Source: an uncultured Pseudomonadota bacterium (GTDB lineage Bacteria; Pseudomonadota; Gammaproteobacteria; Burkholderiales; JALYOK01). Taken from it: a stretch of 64,000 bases of DNA. A program made the translations under genes and the position numbers. This document shows, piece by piece, positions 53,434 to 62,430 of this stretch. The DNA lies in NCBI GenBank assembly GCA_902826775.1, contig CADEHE010000003.1, positions 310,001-374,000 of the forward strand, in the 5' to 3' direction. The notes under the pieces were generated by a model. That model worked only from the letters and a program-made list of their open reading frames with translations, was not told the origin of the DNA and did no database searches. The first letter of the stretch is position 1, and each line of letters opens with the position of its first letter.

Positions 53434-55858
53434 CGCCTAACTCGACTATCATTTCGTTGCTGACTGGGATCGTTAGTGAAAATGCGCAGCGCTTGCCGCG
53501 CCAGGCAAAGCTAGCAGCGTAATCACCTGCCGCGGTATTTTCAAGATAGAACTCGCCATCGCGACCCGTTGCGAAGCTCAGAGGCTGCTGCTCGCGCTGG
53601 GCAACAACTTCGATGAATTCCGCCGGCTCGGATTCGCGCGGCGCGCCGCTGGTTGGCGTTTCAATGCGCACGCGCAAGCGCCCCGAAAAAGCTTGAATGC
53701 GGGTTGCAGCAAATTGAATCACTGCTCCACTGCGCAAACCGGGCGAGACGAACTTGGTCAATTCCGGCAAGCTAAAGTCGATCGGCACGTCCTTATCGTT
53801 GACGCTGATCTGGTTATCAACGTATGAGCCCAAGTTCGGTAGCCAAATCTTGCCTTCCGCATCCGTGCGGCCAACTTCTTGGTTGTTTTGCCTTACACGC
53901 ACATCTGGCAATCCAGGCATCCTCACCAGCGCAAAACTGTCGGTAATCGGTCGAGCAAATCCGACAACACCACCGACATAGCCGATGGAACCTGCGGCGG
54001 TGAACTCATGAAACGACTCACTGCCAATAGTATCATCGTCAATAGACGTATATTCGCCGGTCAATACACCATACTTGCCGTTGTACTGCACCAGCGGGGC
54101 AACCGATCGGCGCGTGGCAGCAGCATCGCGTACGCGGTCATAGGCAACACGATAACCCCAGCCTTCACCCACCGGCGGTAGTTTGCCCACTTGAATTTGG
54201 TCGGCACGACTGTCGTTTAACAGGCGCTGGTGCTGATAGGTCGCATTAACGTCGTTGCCTGGGTTGTAGGTTAACCCTAGAAATGCTTCCGTGCCGCGCT
54301 GCGTGCCGCGCACGCTGGTCAAAGTACCAAGCACGTTGAATCCCGCGCCTAAGCTGCGCGAATAACTCAGCGACCAGGCCCGGCGCTCGCGCTCGGGCAT
54401 GCTGCGCGACTCGTTGTAAGCGAGCGCCGCGCTGCCAAGCTTGGCGCTGCCGTAACCGATGCTGGCATTCAGGTCGCTTCGCGGCCGCTCGGCGACATCG
54501 TCCACCCCAATAAACGCATAGCGTTTGCTGTATTGCCGCGCCGACGCCTGCGCGCTGAGGGCACCGATCTGATAGCTGTAGCTAATGGCGAGCGCACTGC
54601 CGCTCGCACCTGCATCTTCATCAAAACTCGCTGCTGCTGCAGCGGAAACAACGCCGCCTTCGCCTAAGCGAGCACTGAGGGTTGGGCCGGCATTGCCACG
54701 CCGCAACGTACTCTCCCAGCGCAGGCCCGCAGTTACCCCGCCGGTCATGCCACGCCGGTAGAAACCGCTTGTCACCGCGCGGCCGTACTCGTTACCGCGT
54801 GCACCGAAGCGCTGGCGCAGCGCGCCCAGATTCACGCTGTAATCCGAAATGCCCTCACGCAACAAGAGATCCGAGAAGTAGAACGGGTAGGCGAATCGAG
54901 TCTCACGTCCGAGACGATCCTTCACTACCACTTCGATGTTGCGCGCACCGCCGTAGTAATTCAGGTTCTTCAGTTCGAACTCTCCCGCTTGAACCCGCTC
55001 GGTGCTGACGCGAACACCGTCCATGTAAACCTGCACCTCGGAAGGCTGTTGCGCGGCTGCGGCTACGCCGGGTGTGGGCTGCTGAACAAAGTACGGATCA
55101 AGCTGACGCGCCTTCGAAAAACTCAGCCCACCCAAATTCAAGGTTCCACCGAGCTCACCGGAAGAAGCGATGAAATCACCAAGGATGGTTCGTTGCAGCT
55201 TGTCGCGCCGATCATAGGTGATATTGGTGTTCAGACGCACGCTGCGGCCCGCGTCACCCGACAAAGCATGGAAGGAATCGGAGAAGAACAGAAAATCGCC
55301 AACGCGCGCGCCGAGCTCCGAATTCAGACTCAGCGCATGTTCGAGATCGGAACCGTCCAGATAGTCGAAGCGATAGTTCCAGAATGCGCTGCGATCGCGC
55401 GGCACGATCACCTTATCCGGACGACGCTGCGCCAAATCGATGACTTGGCGCGGGAATCGCTGCGGCGCAACCGTCAGCGCCAATGTCTGCGTTGCTTCAT
55501 CGAACACGACTTGCACGCCGGCGAGCGAATTGAGTTCGATGTGCGCCTCCCCCTCAATGACAATCGGGCGCGCCGATTCGGCATTCAAACCCAATGTTTG
55601 AAGATCAGCGCGCTTGAGGAAATACTTGCGCTCGGAAGTGTCGTCCGGGCGCGAGGCTCGCGCGAAGACCTCGCCTTTCGCTTCGCCGTTCAGCGTGAGC
55701 GCCAGAATGAGCGTCTCATAGGCGAAGTCTGATTGGGCTGACAAACGTCCCGGCAAACAGACTGCTAGCGCGATAACCACCAGCGCAAAGGTCAGACCCT
55801 TCGGCAAGTCGCGCAGCAGGCGCGCGTCGCCGCTAGGGTGTGCACTTGGATTTATCAA
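53408..55858 (-). CDS. Archaic chaperone-usher outer-membrane usher (CsuD-like)
   Basis: An 816-residue outer-membrane usher. The signal peptide (LTFALVVIALAVCLPGRLSA) is near residues 22-41. An N-terminal periplasmic domain follows, with LALTLNGEAKGEVFARASR-like sequence. The large central beta-barrel includes SELGARVGDFLFFSDSFHAL. A plug and C-terminal beta domains have GRDGEFYLENTAAGDYAASF near the end. It secretes and assembles pilus subunits delivered by the chaperone. It overlaps the chaperone gene at its 5' end and the SCPU gene at its 3' end by 26 bases each. Confidence 0.94.
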   Translation of the reverse strand: MINPSAHPSGDARLLRDLPKGLTFALVVIALAVCLPGRLSAQSDFAYETLILALTLNGEAKGEVFARASRPDDTSERKYFLKRADLQTLGLNAESARPIVIEGEAHIELNSLAGVQVVFDEATQTLALTVAPQRFPRQVIDLAQRRPDKVIVPRDRSAFWNYRFDYLDGSDLEHALSLNSELGARVGDFLFFSDSFHALSGDAGRSVRLNTNITYDRRDKLQRTILGDFIASSGELGGTLNLGGLSFSKARQLDPYFVQQPTPGVAAAAQQPSEVQVYMDGVRVSTERVQAGEFELKNLNYYGGARNIEVVVKDRLGRETRFAYPFYFSDLLLREGISDYSVNLGALRQRFGARGNEYGRAVTSGFYRRGMTGGVTAGLRWESTLRRGNAGPTLSARLGEGGVVSAAAAASFDEDAGASGSALAISYSYQIGALSAQASARQYSKRYAFIGVDDVAERPRSDLNASIGYGSAKLGSAALAYNESRSMPERERRAWSLSYSRSLGAGFNVLGTLTSVRGTQRGTEAFLGLTYNPGNDVNATYQHQRLLNDSRADQIQVGKLPPVGEGWGYRVAYDRVRDAAATRRSVAPLVQYNGKYGVLTGEYTSIDDDTIGSESFHEFTAAGSIGYVGGVVGFARPITDSFALVRMPGLPDVRVRQNNQEVGRTDAEGKIWLPNLGSYVDNQISVNDKDVPIDFSLPELTKFVSPGLRSGAVIQFAATRIQAFSGRLRVRIETPTSGAPRESEPAEFIEVVAQREQQPLSFATGRDGEFYLENTAAGDYAASFAWRGKRCAFSLTIPVSNEMIVELGDVLCTQLQ

Positions 55859-56579
55859 TGTCGATAACGCGCTTTAGCTCAAGCGGGGCGGCTTTGATGC
55901 TAACCTCAAGCTGCGCGGCGCTCGTGCAGACCTCCGCTGGTATCGGCATGCTGTACTCGCGCGCTGCGCCGGCCAACAAGTACCAACCTTTGGTTTCCGT
56001 TAGAAAATTGCCGGCGCCGACGTTCACGGCATTGATCGCGAAATGAACGTTGCCGGTGTTCTTGACGCGCACTGTGAGATTGCCACCGCTCAATTCGGCG
56101 CGCTCAATCTCTCCCTTCACGTTTTGCTGCAAGGGTCGTACAAATACCGGCACGCCGAAGCGGATCGCCACAGAGATCTGAGCGCCTTGTTGCGGATCTC
56201 TGCGCGGCTCTGGAATCTCTTCGATAAACAGCCGATAAGTCTTCTCGCGCTCCATCGCCATCGCTCGCGTGCCGGTGCGTATGACCCGTTGCTCTTTCTT
56301 TTCCAACGACATGAGCTTCGGAAAAAAAATTAAATCGGAACTCTCCTGGTAAAGATCCTGGCCGTTGGCATCCTGGGTCCATTCAAACGCGCGCATTTGC
56401 AGCTGCAGCTTGCTCTCGTCGTCGTTGCTCACCGTGACCGCGCCGGTCTTGGCGTCGCGATCCAATTCAAGCCGAATCGGCGATACGCCAAAATTGCCGC
56501 TCATCGCCGCCTCACAGAAAAAGGCGGCCACACTTAAGAACGCACGAGGCTTAAGCAAAATCTTGGTAAAGATCGGCAT
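55833..56579 (-). CDS. Archaic pilus periplasmic chaperone (CsuC-like)
   Basis: A 248-residue FimC/CsuC-type chaperone. The N-terminal Ig-like domain carries FGVSPIRLELDRDAKTGAVT and the strand RTYRLFIEEIPEPR-like region (about residues 108-122). The second domain includes LSGGNLTVRVKNTGNVHFAI. Pilus chaperones complete subunits by donating a beta strand until the usher takes them. A signal sequence (about residues 8-27) is present. It overlaps the usher start by 26 bases and follows the two pilin genes. Confidence 0.92.
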   Translation of the reverse strand: MPIFTKILLKPRAFLSVAAFFCEAAMSGNFGVSPIRLELDRDAKTGAVTVSNDDESKLQLQMRAFEWTQDANGQDLYQESSDLIFFPKLMSLEKKEQRVIRTGTRAMAMEREKTYRLFIEEIPEPRRDPQQGAQISVAIRFGVPVFVRPLQQNVKGEIERAELSGGNLTVRVKNTGNVHFAINAVNVGAGNFLTETKGWYLLAGAAREYSMPIPAEVCTSAAQLEVSIKAAPLELKRVIDIDKSKCTP

Positions 56580-56680
56580 CTATTTGATGCAAAAGATTGT
56601 CGTTGAAGTTTATCACAGGCATATTGGCAACATCACGAGCGTGCCGCTAGTTTCGTCTGATCCGCGGTTGTGGGTAATTC

Positions 56681-57130
56681 TTAAGGATTGACTGTAAACG
56701 TGACCACGTCCGCGTAGGCGCCCGCGGCGGCATTGACGTAGTCCGCGTTGTTGATAGTGCCGTTCAAATTCAAGGTGATCGCGGTCGCCTTGCCGGTGCC
56801 GGTGCCGCTCGCCGCGTAGGGTGCGATTGAGTAGTTGATGAAATTGCTGCCGGCGTCTCTCATACGGCGCTGCGCACCGCTGCGGTTGGCGCCGCGGTTG
56901 TCGGTGATCGTATAAGCGGCGTTCTTCGTGCACCAAAACTGCAGCGCTGCCGTGGCAGTTGCATTGGTGGCGTTGGCAGGGTCGAGCACACCGAAATTCA
57001 TCGTCGCGCTGGCAGTGTTAAATCTACAATTACCGACGACGTTGACCGCCACATTAAGCGGCGAGGATCCCGCCGCAAACGCGGCCGGGGCAGCCAATAC
57101 GCTTGCCGAGAACACAATCCAGCTCCTCAT
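56681..57130 (-). CDS. SCPU-domain pilin subunit (second copy)
   Basis: A 149-residue exported subunit from the ATG at 57130 (MRSWIVFSASVLAAPAAFAA is the signal). The mature part opens SPLNVAVNVVGNCRFNTASA. It has Cys in GNCRF and QFWCTKNAAY and ends AYADVVTFTVNP. It is a clear tandem duplicate of the next upstream pilin, sharing the FNTASATMNFGVLDPAN stretch. It probably forms the pilus shaft or a shaft-adaptor subunit. The gap of about 90 bases from the previous gene holds a ribosome site but no obvious terminator. Confidence 0.9.
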   Translation of the reverse strand: MRSWIVFSASVLAAPAAFAAGSSPLNVAVNVVGNCRFNTASATMNFGVLDPANATNATATAALQFWCTKNAAYTITDNRGANRSGAQRRMRDAGSNFINYSIAPYAASGTGTGKATAITLNLNGTINNADYVNAAAGAYADVVTFTVNP

Positions 57131-57220
57131 GTCTGTCGACCTCCTCAATCGCAAAGACCGCCGCCGGAAAACAGCGGGGCCAGGCGTAGGCGCCTGGCCC
57201 CGCAAGCACTGTTGTCTAGC

Positions 57221-57679
57221 TTACGGGTTGATGGTGAAGGTTACAACATCCGTGTAGGCGCCGGCGGCAGCATTCACGTAGTCTGCATTGAGGACGGACC
57301 CGGTTAGGTTCAGTGTGATTGGCGAACCCTTACCGTTTCCGGTACCGGACGCCGTATAGGCGCCTATCGAGTAGTTCATGTAGTTGGTGCCTGCATCTTT
57401 GAGCCGGCGCTGTGTGCCGCTCTTATTGGCACCGCCGTCATCGGTGATCGCGTAAGTTGCGTTCTTGGTGCACCAGAATTGCAGCGACGCTGCGCCGCTC
57501 GCATCGGTCGAGTTCGCTGGATCGAGCACACCGAAGTTCATGGTCGCACTCGCCGTGTTGAATTTGCAGTTACCGACGACGCTGGCTTGAACGTTCAGTA
57601 CTGCAGTGCCTGCCGCAAACGCGCTGGAAGAAACAAAGGCCGCAGTGGCCAGGGAACCGATCAGGATTTTCTTGAACAT
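57221..57679 (-). CDS. SCPU-domain major pilin (CsuA/B-like)
   Basis: A 152-residue exported pilin with signal MFKKILIGSLATAAFVSSSA. The mature part opens TAVLNVQASVVGNCKFNTAS and ends YTDVVTFTINP. As first gene after the sigma-54 promoter it is the likely major shaft subunit of an archaic Csu-type pilus, which in relatives supports surface attachment and biofilm formation. GGAGG lies before the ATG. Compared with its downstream copy most changes fall outside the SCPU core. Confidence 0.92.
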   Translation of the reverse strand: MFKKILIGSLATAAFVSSSAFAAGTAVLNVQASVVGNCKFNTASATMNFGVLDPANSTDASGAASLQFWCTKNATYAITDDGGANKSGTQRRLKDAGTNYMNYSIGAYTASGTGNGKGSPITLNLTGSVLNADYVNAAAGAYTDVVTFTINP

Positions 57680-57740
57680 GATTAAACCTCCGTGGATTCG
57701 TAAGTCAATGGATCACGCGGGATCCGTCTGAGCGGAGGTA

Positions 57741-57757
57741 ATGCAAGCGATGTGCCG
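57741..57757 (-). promoter_or_regulatory. Sigma-54 (-24/-12) promoter of the pilus operon
   Basis: On the minus strand CGGCACATCGCTTGCAT matches TGGCAC-N5-TTGCW with only the first T changed. GG and GC are exactly ten bases apart. Transcription would start near 57731, about 52 bases before the pilin ATG. Sigma-54 promoters need an AAA+ enhancer-binding protein; none is encoded in the window. Confidence 0.65.
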
Positions 57758-58042
57758 ATCCGAGAATACTTGAGGGCATGACACAAAACGTGACAAATAG
57801 CAGGGGTGAGCAGGTGGGTTTTTGCCTACGCAGGCGTAAGAAGAGCGAGAATGTGATGTCGGCAACGCTGTAGGTACCGGATTCATTGTCCGGCGTGAGG
57901 GTTGCGCCTAGACGTTGGGAAGCAGAAAGTGCCACGCTCACGACACTCGCGGCAACGCGCCGACATTTTGCGCCCAAATCATACCAACGTTTGTATTCAT
58001 ATTGGTGCTTTCCACAAGGAAGCGTGCGATCCACAAGAAAAC

Positions 58043-58063
58043 GGCGAGCCCGCTAGGCTCGCC
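58043..58063 (-). terminator. Terminator downstream of creD
   Basis: GGCGAGCC pairs perfectly with GGCTCGCC around CGCTA. On the minus strand it is followed by GTTTTCTTGT, a moderate T-rich tract. It lies about 60 bases after the creD stop. Confidence 0.65.
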
Positions 58064-58121
58064 GCAATCCGTACAGGTCAGGTCACTCGAATGCGATTGC
58101 TCGGCTTTCGCCTCGAACGCG

Positions 58122-59495
58122 CTACGAAAGCGCGACCGGCGCCTGCCCCCCTCTCGCTCGTGCGTTCCCGAGCTGTTCGCCGAGCTGATACCAATCCATG
58201 CGACGCGTCAGCACCATAGTGATCGCCAATACCGCGAATACGAGAAGTGCCCCCAGCACCATGGCATAGTCCTCCGACCGCAGCAACATATACAGTGCCG
58301 TGTAAATGCTTGTGAGGTAGACAGCAAAAAGCATACTGCGCCTACCACTGCGCAGTATATGAGCAACGTAGAATGTAATTAGCAAGATACAGGCGCCCGC
58401 CGCGATCAAGTAAGCACGCAGGAACGCGATGTGCTCCGACAGCGAGAAGAGCAGAAGAAAGAACACCGCTAGAGCCAGGCCCACGAGCCCGTACTGCACC
58501 GCATGCACGCGCAGAGCCTGCATGACTTCAAACAGCATGAACACGACGAAGGTCAGCCCGACGAACAGAAAGCCATAGTTCACGGCACGGCCCGACTGCG
58601 CGTAGACGTCCACCGGCTGTATGAGTGCAACGCCGTAGGCTTCTTGTTGCAAGCCGGCGCATTTATCGGTTTCACACGCAAGCACGGCCTGCGGCGCACT
58701 AGCGGCGAGTTCGGAGATCTTCCAGCTCGCGCTGAACCCACGCTCGTTGACTTCCCGTTTCTCGGGCAAGAAGCGGCCGTAGAAGCTGGGGTGAGGCCAC
58801 TGCCCTTGGAGATCGATCTGCGTTTGCTTCGCCAGCGGCACGAACTCCAGGCTCTTGGTGCCTTTGAGGTCAAGCCGGAATGAAAAGCGGTGCGTGCCAC
58901 CAAGCGGTGCGCCCGCGTCCGCCAACACAGCGTGTATCCCGCTACCAAGTACCGCGTCGTTGCTGCCCGGCGCGAAGGCGATCGTCGCATCATCCCAACG
59001 CAGCTTGACCCAATCGCGGATACCGCGCACATCTTCGACCCCTATGCGCAACTGCGCGGACTCAAACTCACGCACCCCGCCTTCCGCCGATTGCTTCGGC
59101 AGCAACACCATGTCGAACTGCCCATTTACCTCGAGCGAAGTACTGTAAAACAGCATCGAGTAAATGCCGCGCTCACGCGTCTCGGTCGCCAGCGCCCCGC
59201 TCACCTTGATATCGGTCGGCGCAAAGCGTTGCGTGCAATCGCGGCGGCGCTTCTCCTTTTGCTTGTTGCCCTTCGCGTCCGTTACCTCCTCAAGATAGTG
59301 CTCGGTGCACGGCACCACCAAGATCGGTCCAGCGATTCGCTGACTGCCCACGCCGGTAGCCGCTAGTTCGGCCTCGACCGAATTGCGGCGCATTTCCCGC
59401 TCGTAGATCTTGCCTTTAATCAGCGTCAACGGCAGCAGCAGCAACAAAGCGATGAATGCGGTGGAGAACAACTTCCAAAAGATGGCACGGCTCAT
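58122..59495 (-). CDS. creD: CreD-like inner-membrane protein
   Basis: A 457-residue membrane protein. It opens with an N-terminal helix (FSTAFIALLLLLPLTLIKG) and a large periplasmic domain (about residues 35-300, with QRIAGPILVVPCTEHYLEE). A C-terminal cluster of about five helices follows (about 305-440), ending before YQLGEQLG. CreD is the main target of CreBC in enterobacteria and affects envelope integrity and beta-lactam responses. Here the EF-hand gene on the opposite strand separates it from creC and creB. Confidence 0.92.
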   Translation of the reverse strand: MSRAIFWKLFSTAFIALLLLLPLTLIKGKIYEREMRRNSVEAELAATGVGSQRIAGPILVVPCTEHYLEEVTDAKGNKQKEKRRRDCTQRFAPTDIKVSGALATETRERGIYSMLFYSTSLEVNGQFDMVLLPKQSAEGGVREFESAQLRIGVEDVRGIRDWVKLRWDDATIAFAPGSNDAVLGSGIHAVLADAGAPLGGTHRFSFRLDLKGTKSLEFVPLAKQTQIDLQGQWPHPSFYGRFLPEKREVNERGFSASWKISELAASAPQAVLACETDKCAGLQQEAYGVALIQPVDVYAQSGRAVNYGFLFVGLTFVVFMLFEVMQALRVHAVQYGLVGLALAVFFLLLFSLSEHIAFLRAYLIAAGACILLITFYVAHILRSGRRSMLFAVYLTSIYTALYMLLRSEDYAMVLGALLVFAVLAITMVLTRRMDWYQLGEQLGNARARGGQAPVALS

Positions 59496-59738
59496 GAGCT
59501 GGCGGCTCCTCAGTTAAAAGACTGCTCGTAGCCTACTGACCCGAATTGGCCGCACCGCGAAGCAGCCGTGAAGTTTTCGTGAAGTTGCGTCTACCGAAAG
59601 CGAAACCCTATTCGCGCAACCTCTGGCGCGGTGCATCCAAATCGCGCCCCACTGCGTATCAATGAACTAGAAGCGCAGCGAGACAGTCGATAACCGCCGC
59701 CGCTTCGACATCGTCCACCAACAGAGGAGACCTTTACC

Positions 59739-60137
59739 ATGCGTAAACTGACCATCGCCGTCCTGTTCGCAGCCGCCGCCCTGGGAGCGGCATCCACCAC
59801 CATTGCCGCGGAAAATAATCCGTTGCATCCAAGCTACCGCGTGCTTGATGCCGATCGCGACGGCAGCGTCGCCGCTCATGAGTTTATGGGCTACATGACC
59901 AAGATGTGGGATGAAATTCAACTTGATCCCAATCCTCTTCATCCAGGATACTTCACGCCGGGTCAATTCAAGAGCGCCGACTCTAACGGCGATATGAAAA
60001 TCAGCCGTGACGAGTACCTGGCTTTCGTCAAAGCGAGCTGGGCGTACATGGATCGCGAGGGCGCCGGCAAGGTGCCTGAGAGCGTCTACGCTAGCCTTGA
60101 GATGAACCCACTCAATCCGAACTATCAGCGCAACTAG
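59739..60137 (+). CDS. Exported EF-hand calcium-binding protein
   Basis: A 132-residue protein with signal peptide (MRKLTIAVLFAAAALGAAST, cleavage near IAAE). The first EF-hand loop is canonical: Asp37, Asp39, Asp41, Gly42 and Glu48 in DADRDGSVAAHE. The second (DSNGDMKISRDE, residues 81-92) has Met where the conserved Gly is usual. A third region (DREGAGKVPESV) is degenerate. A short motif recurs three times: NPLHPSY, NPLHPGY and NPLNPNY. A strong GAGGAG site supports the start. It is divergent from creD and convergent with creC. Likely a periplasmic calcium-responsive protein of unknown partner. Confidence 0.88.
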   Translation: MRKLTIAVLFAAAALGAASTTIAAENNPLHPSYRVLDADRDGSVAAHEFMGYMTKMWDEIQLDPNPLHPGYFTPGQFKSADSNGDMKISRDEYLAFVKASWAYMDREGAGKVPESVYASLEMNPLNPNYQRN

Positions 60138-60215
60138 CAAACCGCGCATAACTTGGCGCGAGTGCAGCCGGCTCGCGCCTAGTTTGCGTCCCCAGAAACA
60201 CCCGGGCCGCGAATG

Positions 60216-61640
60216 CTAGACCGGAAGTATCAGCACTGCTTCGACGCCGCCATCGCGGTGGTTAGTTACACTGATGCTGCCACGGTGCAATTGGGCAATT
60301 TCATTCACCAGCGCCAGGCCTAGCCCGCTGCTTTTCTGCCCGGTGTCTGGCCGCGGTAAAGAAAAAAACCGCTCGAACAGCCGCGCTTGCGCAAACTCGG
60401 GCACCCCCGCGCCTTGATCGCGCACCCGTAGATAGTGCTGGTTTTCGGACAACTGGTGAGCGATGGTGATATGCCCGGCGCTAGGGCTAAAGGCGATGGC
60501 GTTGTCCAACAAATTCGCCATTGCCTGCCGCAAAAGAAAGCGCTCGCCGCGCACGCGCACCGCCGCGGCGACGCAATTCTCCACGACCAGGCCCTTGCGC
60601 TGCAACTCGGCGCCGCGTGCCGCAATCAACTCGGCGACGAGTTCGTGCAGGTCGATAGATGTCACATCCTGCAAACTCTGGCGATGCTCAATAACAGCAA
60701 GATTGAGGATGCGCTCGACAATCGACTGCATGCGCTCGCTCTCGTTGCGTATGTTGCCGACAAAACGCGCGCGGTCGTTGACGGGCATGTCTTCGTTCAG
60801 CAACTCGGCTGCGCCGCGGATCGCAGAAAGCGGGCTCTTTAGTTCGTGGGTGAGCAACTGCGCGAACTTCTCCACATGTGCTCTGCCCTCTAGTTCCTCA
60901 CGCATCTTCTCCAACGCGCCGGACAGCGTGGCCAGCTCGCCACGGCGATAGCGCGGCACGCTTACGCGCCTGCCCACACTTACATCACGCGCGTACTGCG
61001 ACAATCGGCGCAAGTCGCGGCTCATCCACCAGGACAACGCCAACGCCAGCGTCAGCGCGGCGGCCACCAGCACACCACCCAACTCCAGCAACTGCGTCCG
61101 GCTGCGTGCGACGAACGGCTCGAAACTTGCGCTCGACTTGCCGAGGCTCAGTACGCCGCGCAAGCTTTGCGCTTGGCCGATCGGCGCCGCCACGTACATG
61201 ACCGAGGACACCGGATTGCCGGCCTCAGCACGTGTGGCACGCGCTCCGTACTCTCCTCTTAGAGTTCGCTGAACGTCGTTCCAGTGGCCAAAGTCCATAC
61301 CGATGTTTTCCGGTTCACTGTCGAACAGCACCGTTCCGGCTTTATCGGTGATGTAGATGCGCAAGTCCGGCTGGGTCTTCGGTACGCCGTAGATGCGCGC
61401 ATTGAATTGCCGCTGCTCAAAGCGCTGCACCGCTTGCGCAAATGCGCCTTCGGCGGCACGCCCCGCCGCCAGATCGGGCGCCGCCATCTCAGCGAGCACG
61501 TTGGCGCAGTCCACCAGCAATTCCTCCACGGCCTGCCGCATCGCCGGCTTAAGCTCGTTCACAGCGATGCGATAGCCAAACAGAGCAGCCAAGGCGATCA
61601 ACAGCACGTAGCCGGCAAAACTGCGCAGAACAAAATTCAT
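60216..61640 (-). CDS. creC: Sensor histidine kinase CreC
   Basis: A 474-residue two-helix sensor kinase. Helices flank a periplasmic sensor of about 160 residues (residues about 7-25 and 185-205), then HAMP-like sequence. The H-box QLLTHELKSPLSAIRGAAEL holds the phosphoacceptor His. The ATPase has NLLDNAIAFSP, RDQGAGVPE and GLGLALVNEIAQLH. It phosphorylates CreB; the ligand is not established. Its ATG overlaps the creB stop by one base (TGATG), so the pair is coupled. A CreC-type periplasmic domain is inferred from length and context. Confidence 0.94.
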   Translation of the reverse strand: MNFVLRSFAGYVLLIALAALFGYRIAVNELKPAMRQAVEELLVDCANVLAEMAAPDLAAGRAAEGAFAQAVQRFEQRQFNARIYGVPKTQPDLRIYITDKAGTVLFDSEPENIGMDFGHWNDVQRTLRGEYGARATRAEAGNPVSSVMYVAAPIGQAQSLRGVLSLGKSSASFEPFVARSRTQLLELGGVLVAAALTLALALSWWMSRDLRRLSQYARDVSVGRRVSVPRYRRGELATLSGALEKMREELEGRAHVEKFAQLLTHELKSPLSAIRGAAELLNEDMPVNDRARFVGNIRNESERMQSIVERILNLAVIEHRQSLQDVTSIDLHELVAELIAARGAELQRKGLVVENCVAAAVRVRGERFLLRQAMANLLDNAIAFSPSAGHITIAHQLSENQHYLRVRDQGAGVPEFAQARLFERFFSLPRPDTGQKSSGLGLALVNEIAQLHRGSISVTNHRDGGVEAVLILPV

Positions 61641-62323
61641 CAGGAACTCACTTTCACGCTGTAACCCATGCCGCGATGCGTCTGAATGGGGTCGAGATCC
61701 GGCGCGACTGCGCGTAGCTTTGCGCGCAGCGACTTGATGTGAGTGTCGACGGTACGCTCCATGCTGGCCTCGGGTGCCTCGGTTAGCACCATCAACTGCG
61801 CCCGAGAGAACACCCGCTCGGGCTGGCTCAGCATGGCCTTGAGCAGCAGGTACTCAAAGCGCGTCAGCGCCACATGCGCACCGCGATACTCGATTCGGGC
61901 GCGCACCTCATCGACCTTGAACCAAGCGTCGACGCGCGCTTGCTCCGGCGCGCCGCCACCGCGCGCACGCCGCAAGATAGTTTTAACGCGCGCAACCAAC
62001 TCCCTTGGACTAAAGGGCTTGACTACATAGTCGTCGGCGCCGATTTCCAAACCGACGATGCGGTCCACTTCATCACTGCGCGCAGTGACAAACAAGACCG
62101 GCACTTGCGAGAAGGTGCGGATTTGCTTGCACAACTCGAAGCCGTTTACGTCCGGTAGACCAACGTCGAGAATCACCGCGTCCACCGTTTGCTGGCGCAA
62201 TAGTTCGAGCGCTTGCATGCCTAGAGTTACGCACAGCGGCCGAAAACCGTCGGTGCGCAGTGCGTACTCAACGTTGGCGGCGATCGCCGGCTCATCTTCC
62301 ACGATCAGTATTGTCGCGCTCAC
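61640..62323 (-). CDS. creB: Response regulator CreB
   Basis: A 227-residue OmpR-type regulator, taking the GTG at 62323 as start because GAGG lies five bases before it and the receiver opens directly (SATILIVEDEPAIAANVEYA). This matches the usual CreB length. The phosphoacceptor is Asp53 in VILDVGLPD and the conserved Lys is in VVKPFSPREL. The C-terminal winged helix contains LTRFEYLLLKAMLSQPERVF and ends HRGMGYSVKV. It would bind repeated sites near creD; none could be identified by eye. Confidence 0.95.
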   Translation of the reverse strand: MSATILIVEDEPAIAANVEYALRTDGFRPLCVTLGMQALELLRQQTVDAVILDVGLPDVNGFELCKQIRTFSQVPVLFVTARSDEVDRIVGLEIGADDYVVKPFSPRELVARVKTILRRARGGGAPEQARVDAWFKVDEVRARIEYRGAHVALTRFEYLLLKAMLSQPERVFSRAQLMVLTEAPEASMERTVDTHIKSLRAKLRAVAPDLDPIQTHRGMGYSVKVSS

Positions 62324-62430
62324 AACCGCCTCAGCGTCAGATTCACCAAGACTACACGCGGAATGCACACAACACCTAGGGCGCCCAAGTTAACGTCCAC
62401 AAATCGCCATCCTTATTCGCTCCCTTTGTC

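Larger units (their letters stand above)
57680..58121. other. Intergenic region upstream of pilus operon and downstream of creD
   Basis: It contains the sigma-54 promoter of the pilus operon (57741-57757) and the creD terminator (58043-58063). TGACA-containing repeats occur at 57778-57797 (ATGACACAAAACGTGACAAA), and GCCTACGCAGGC lies at about 57827-57838; both could be activator sites. No gene can be supported. Confidence 0.6.
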
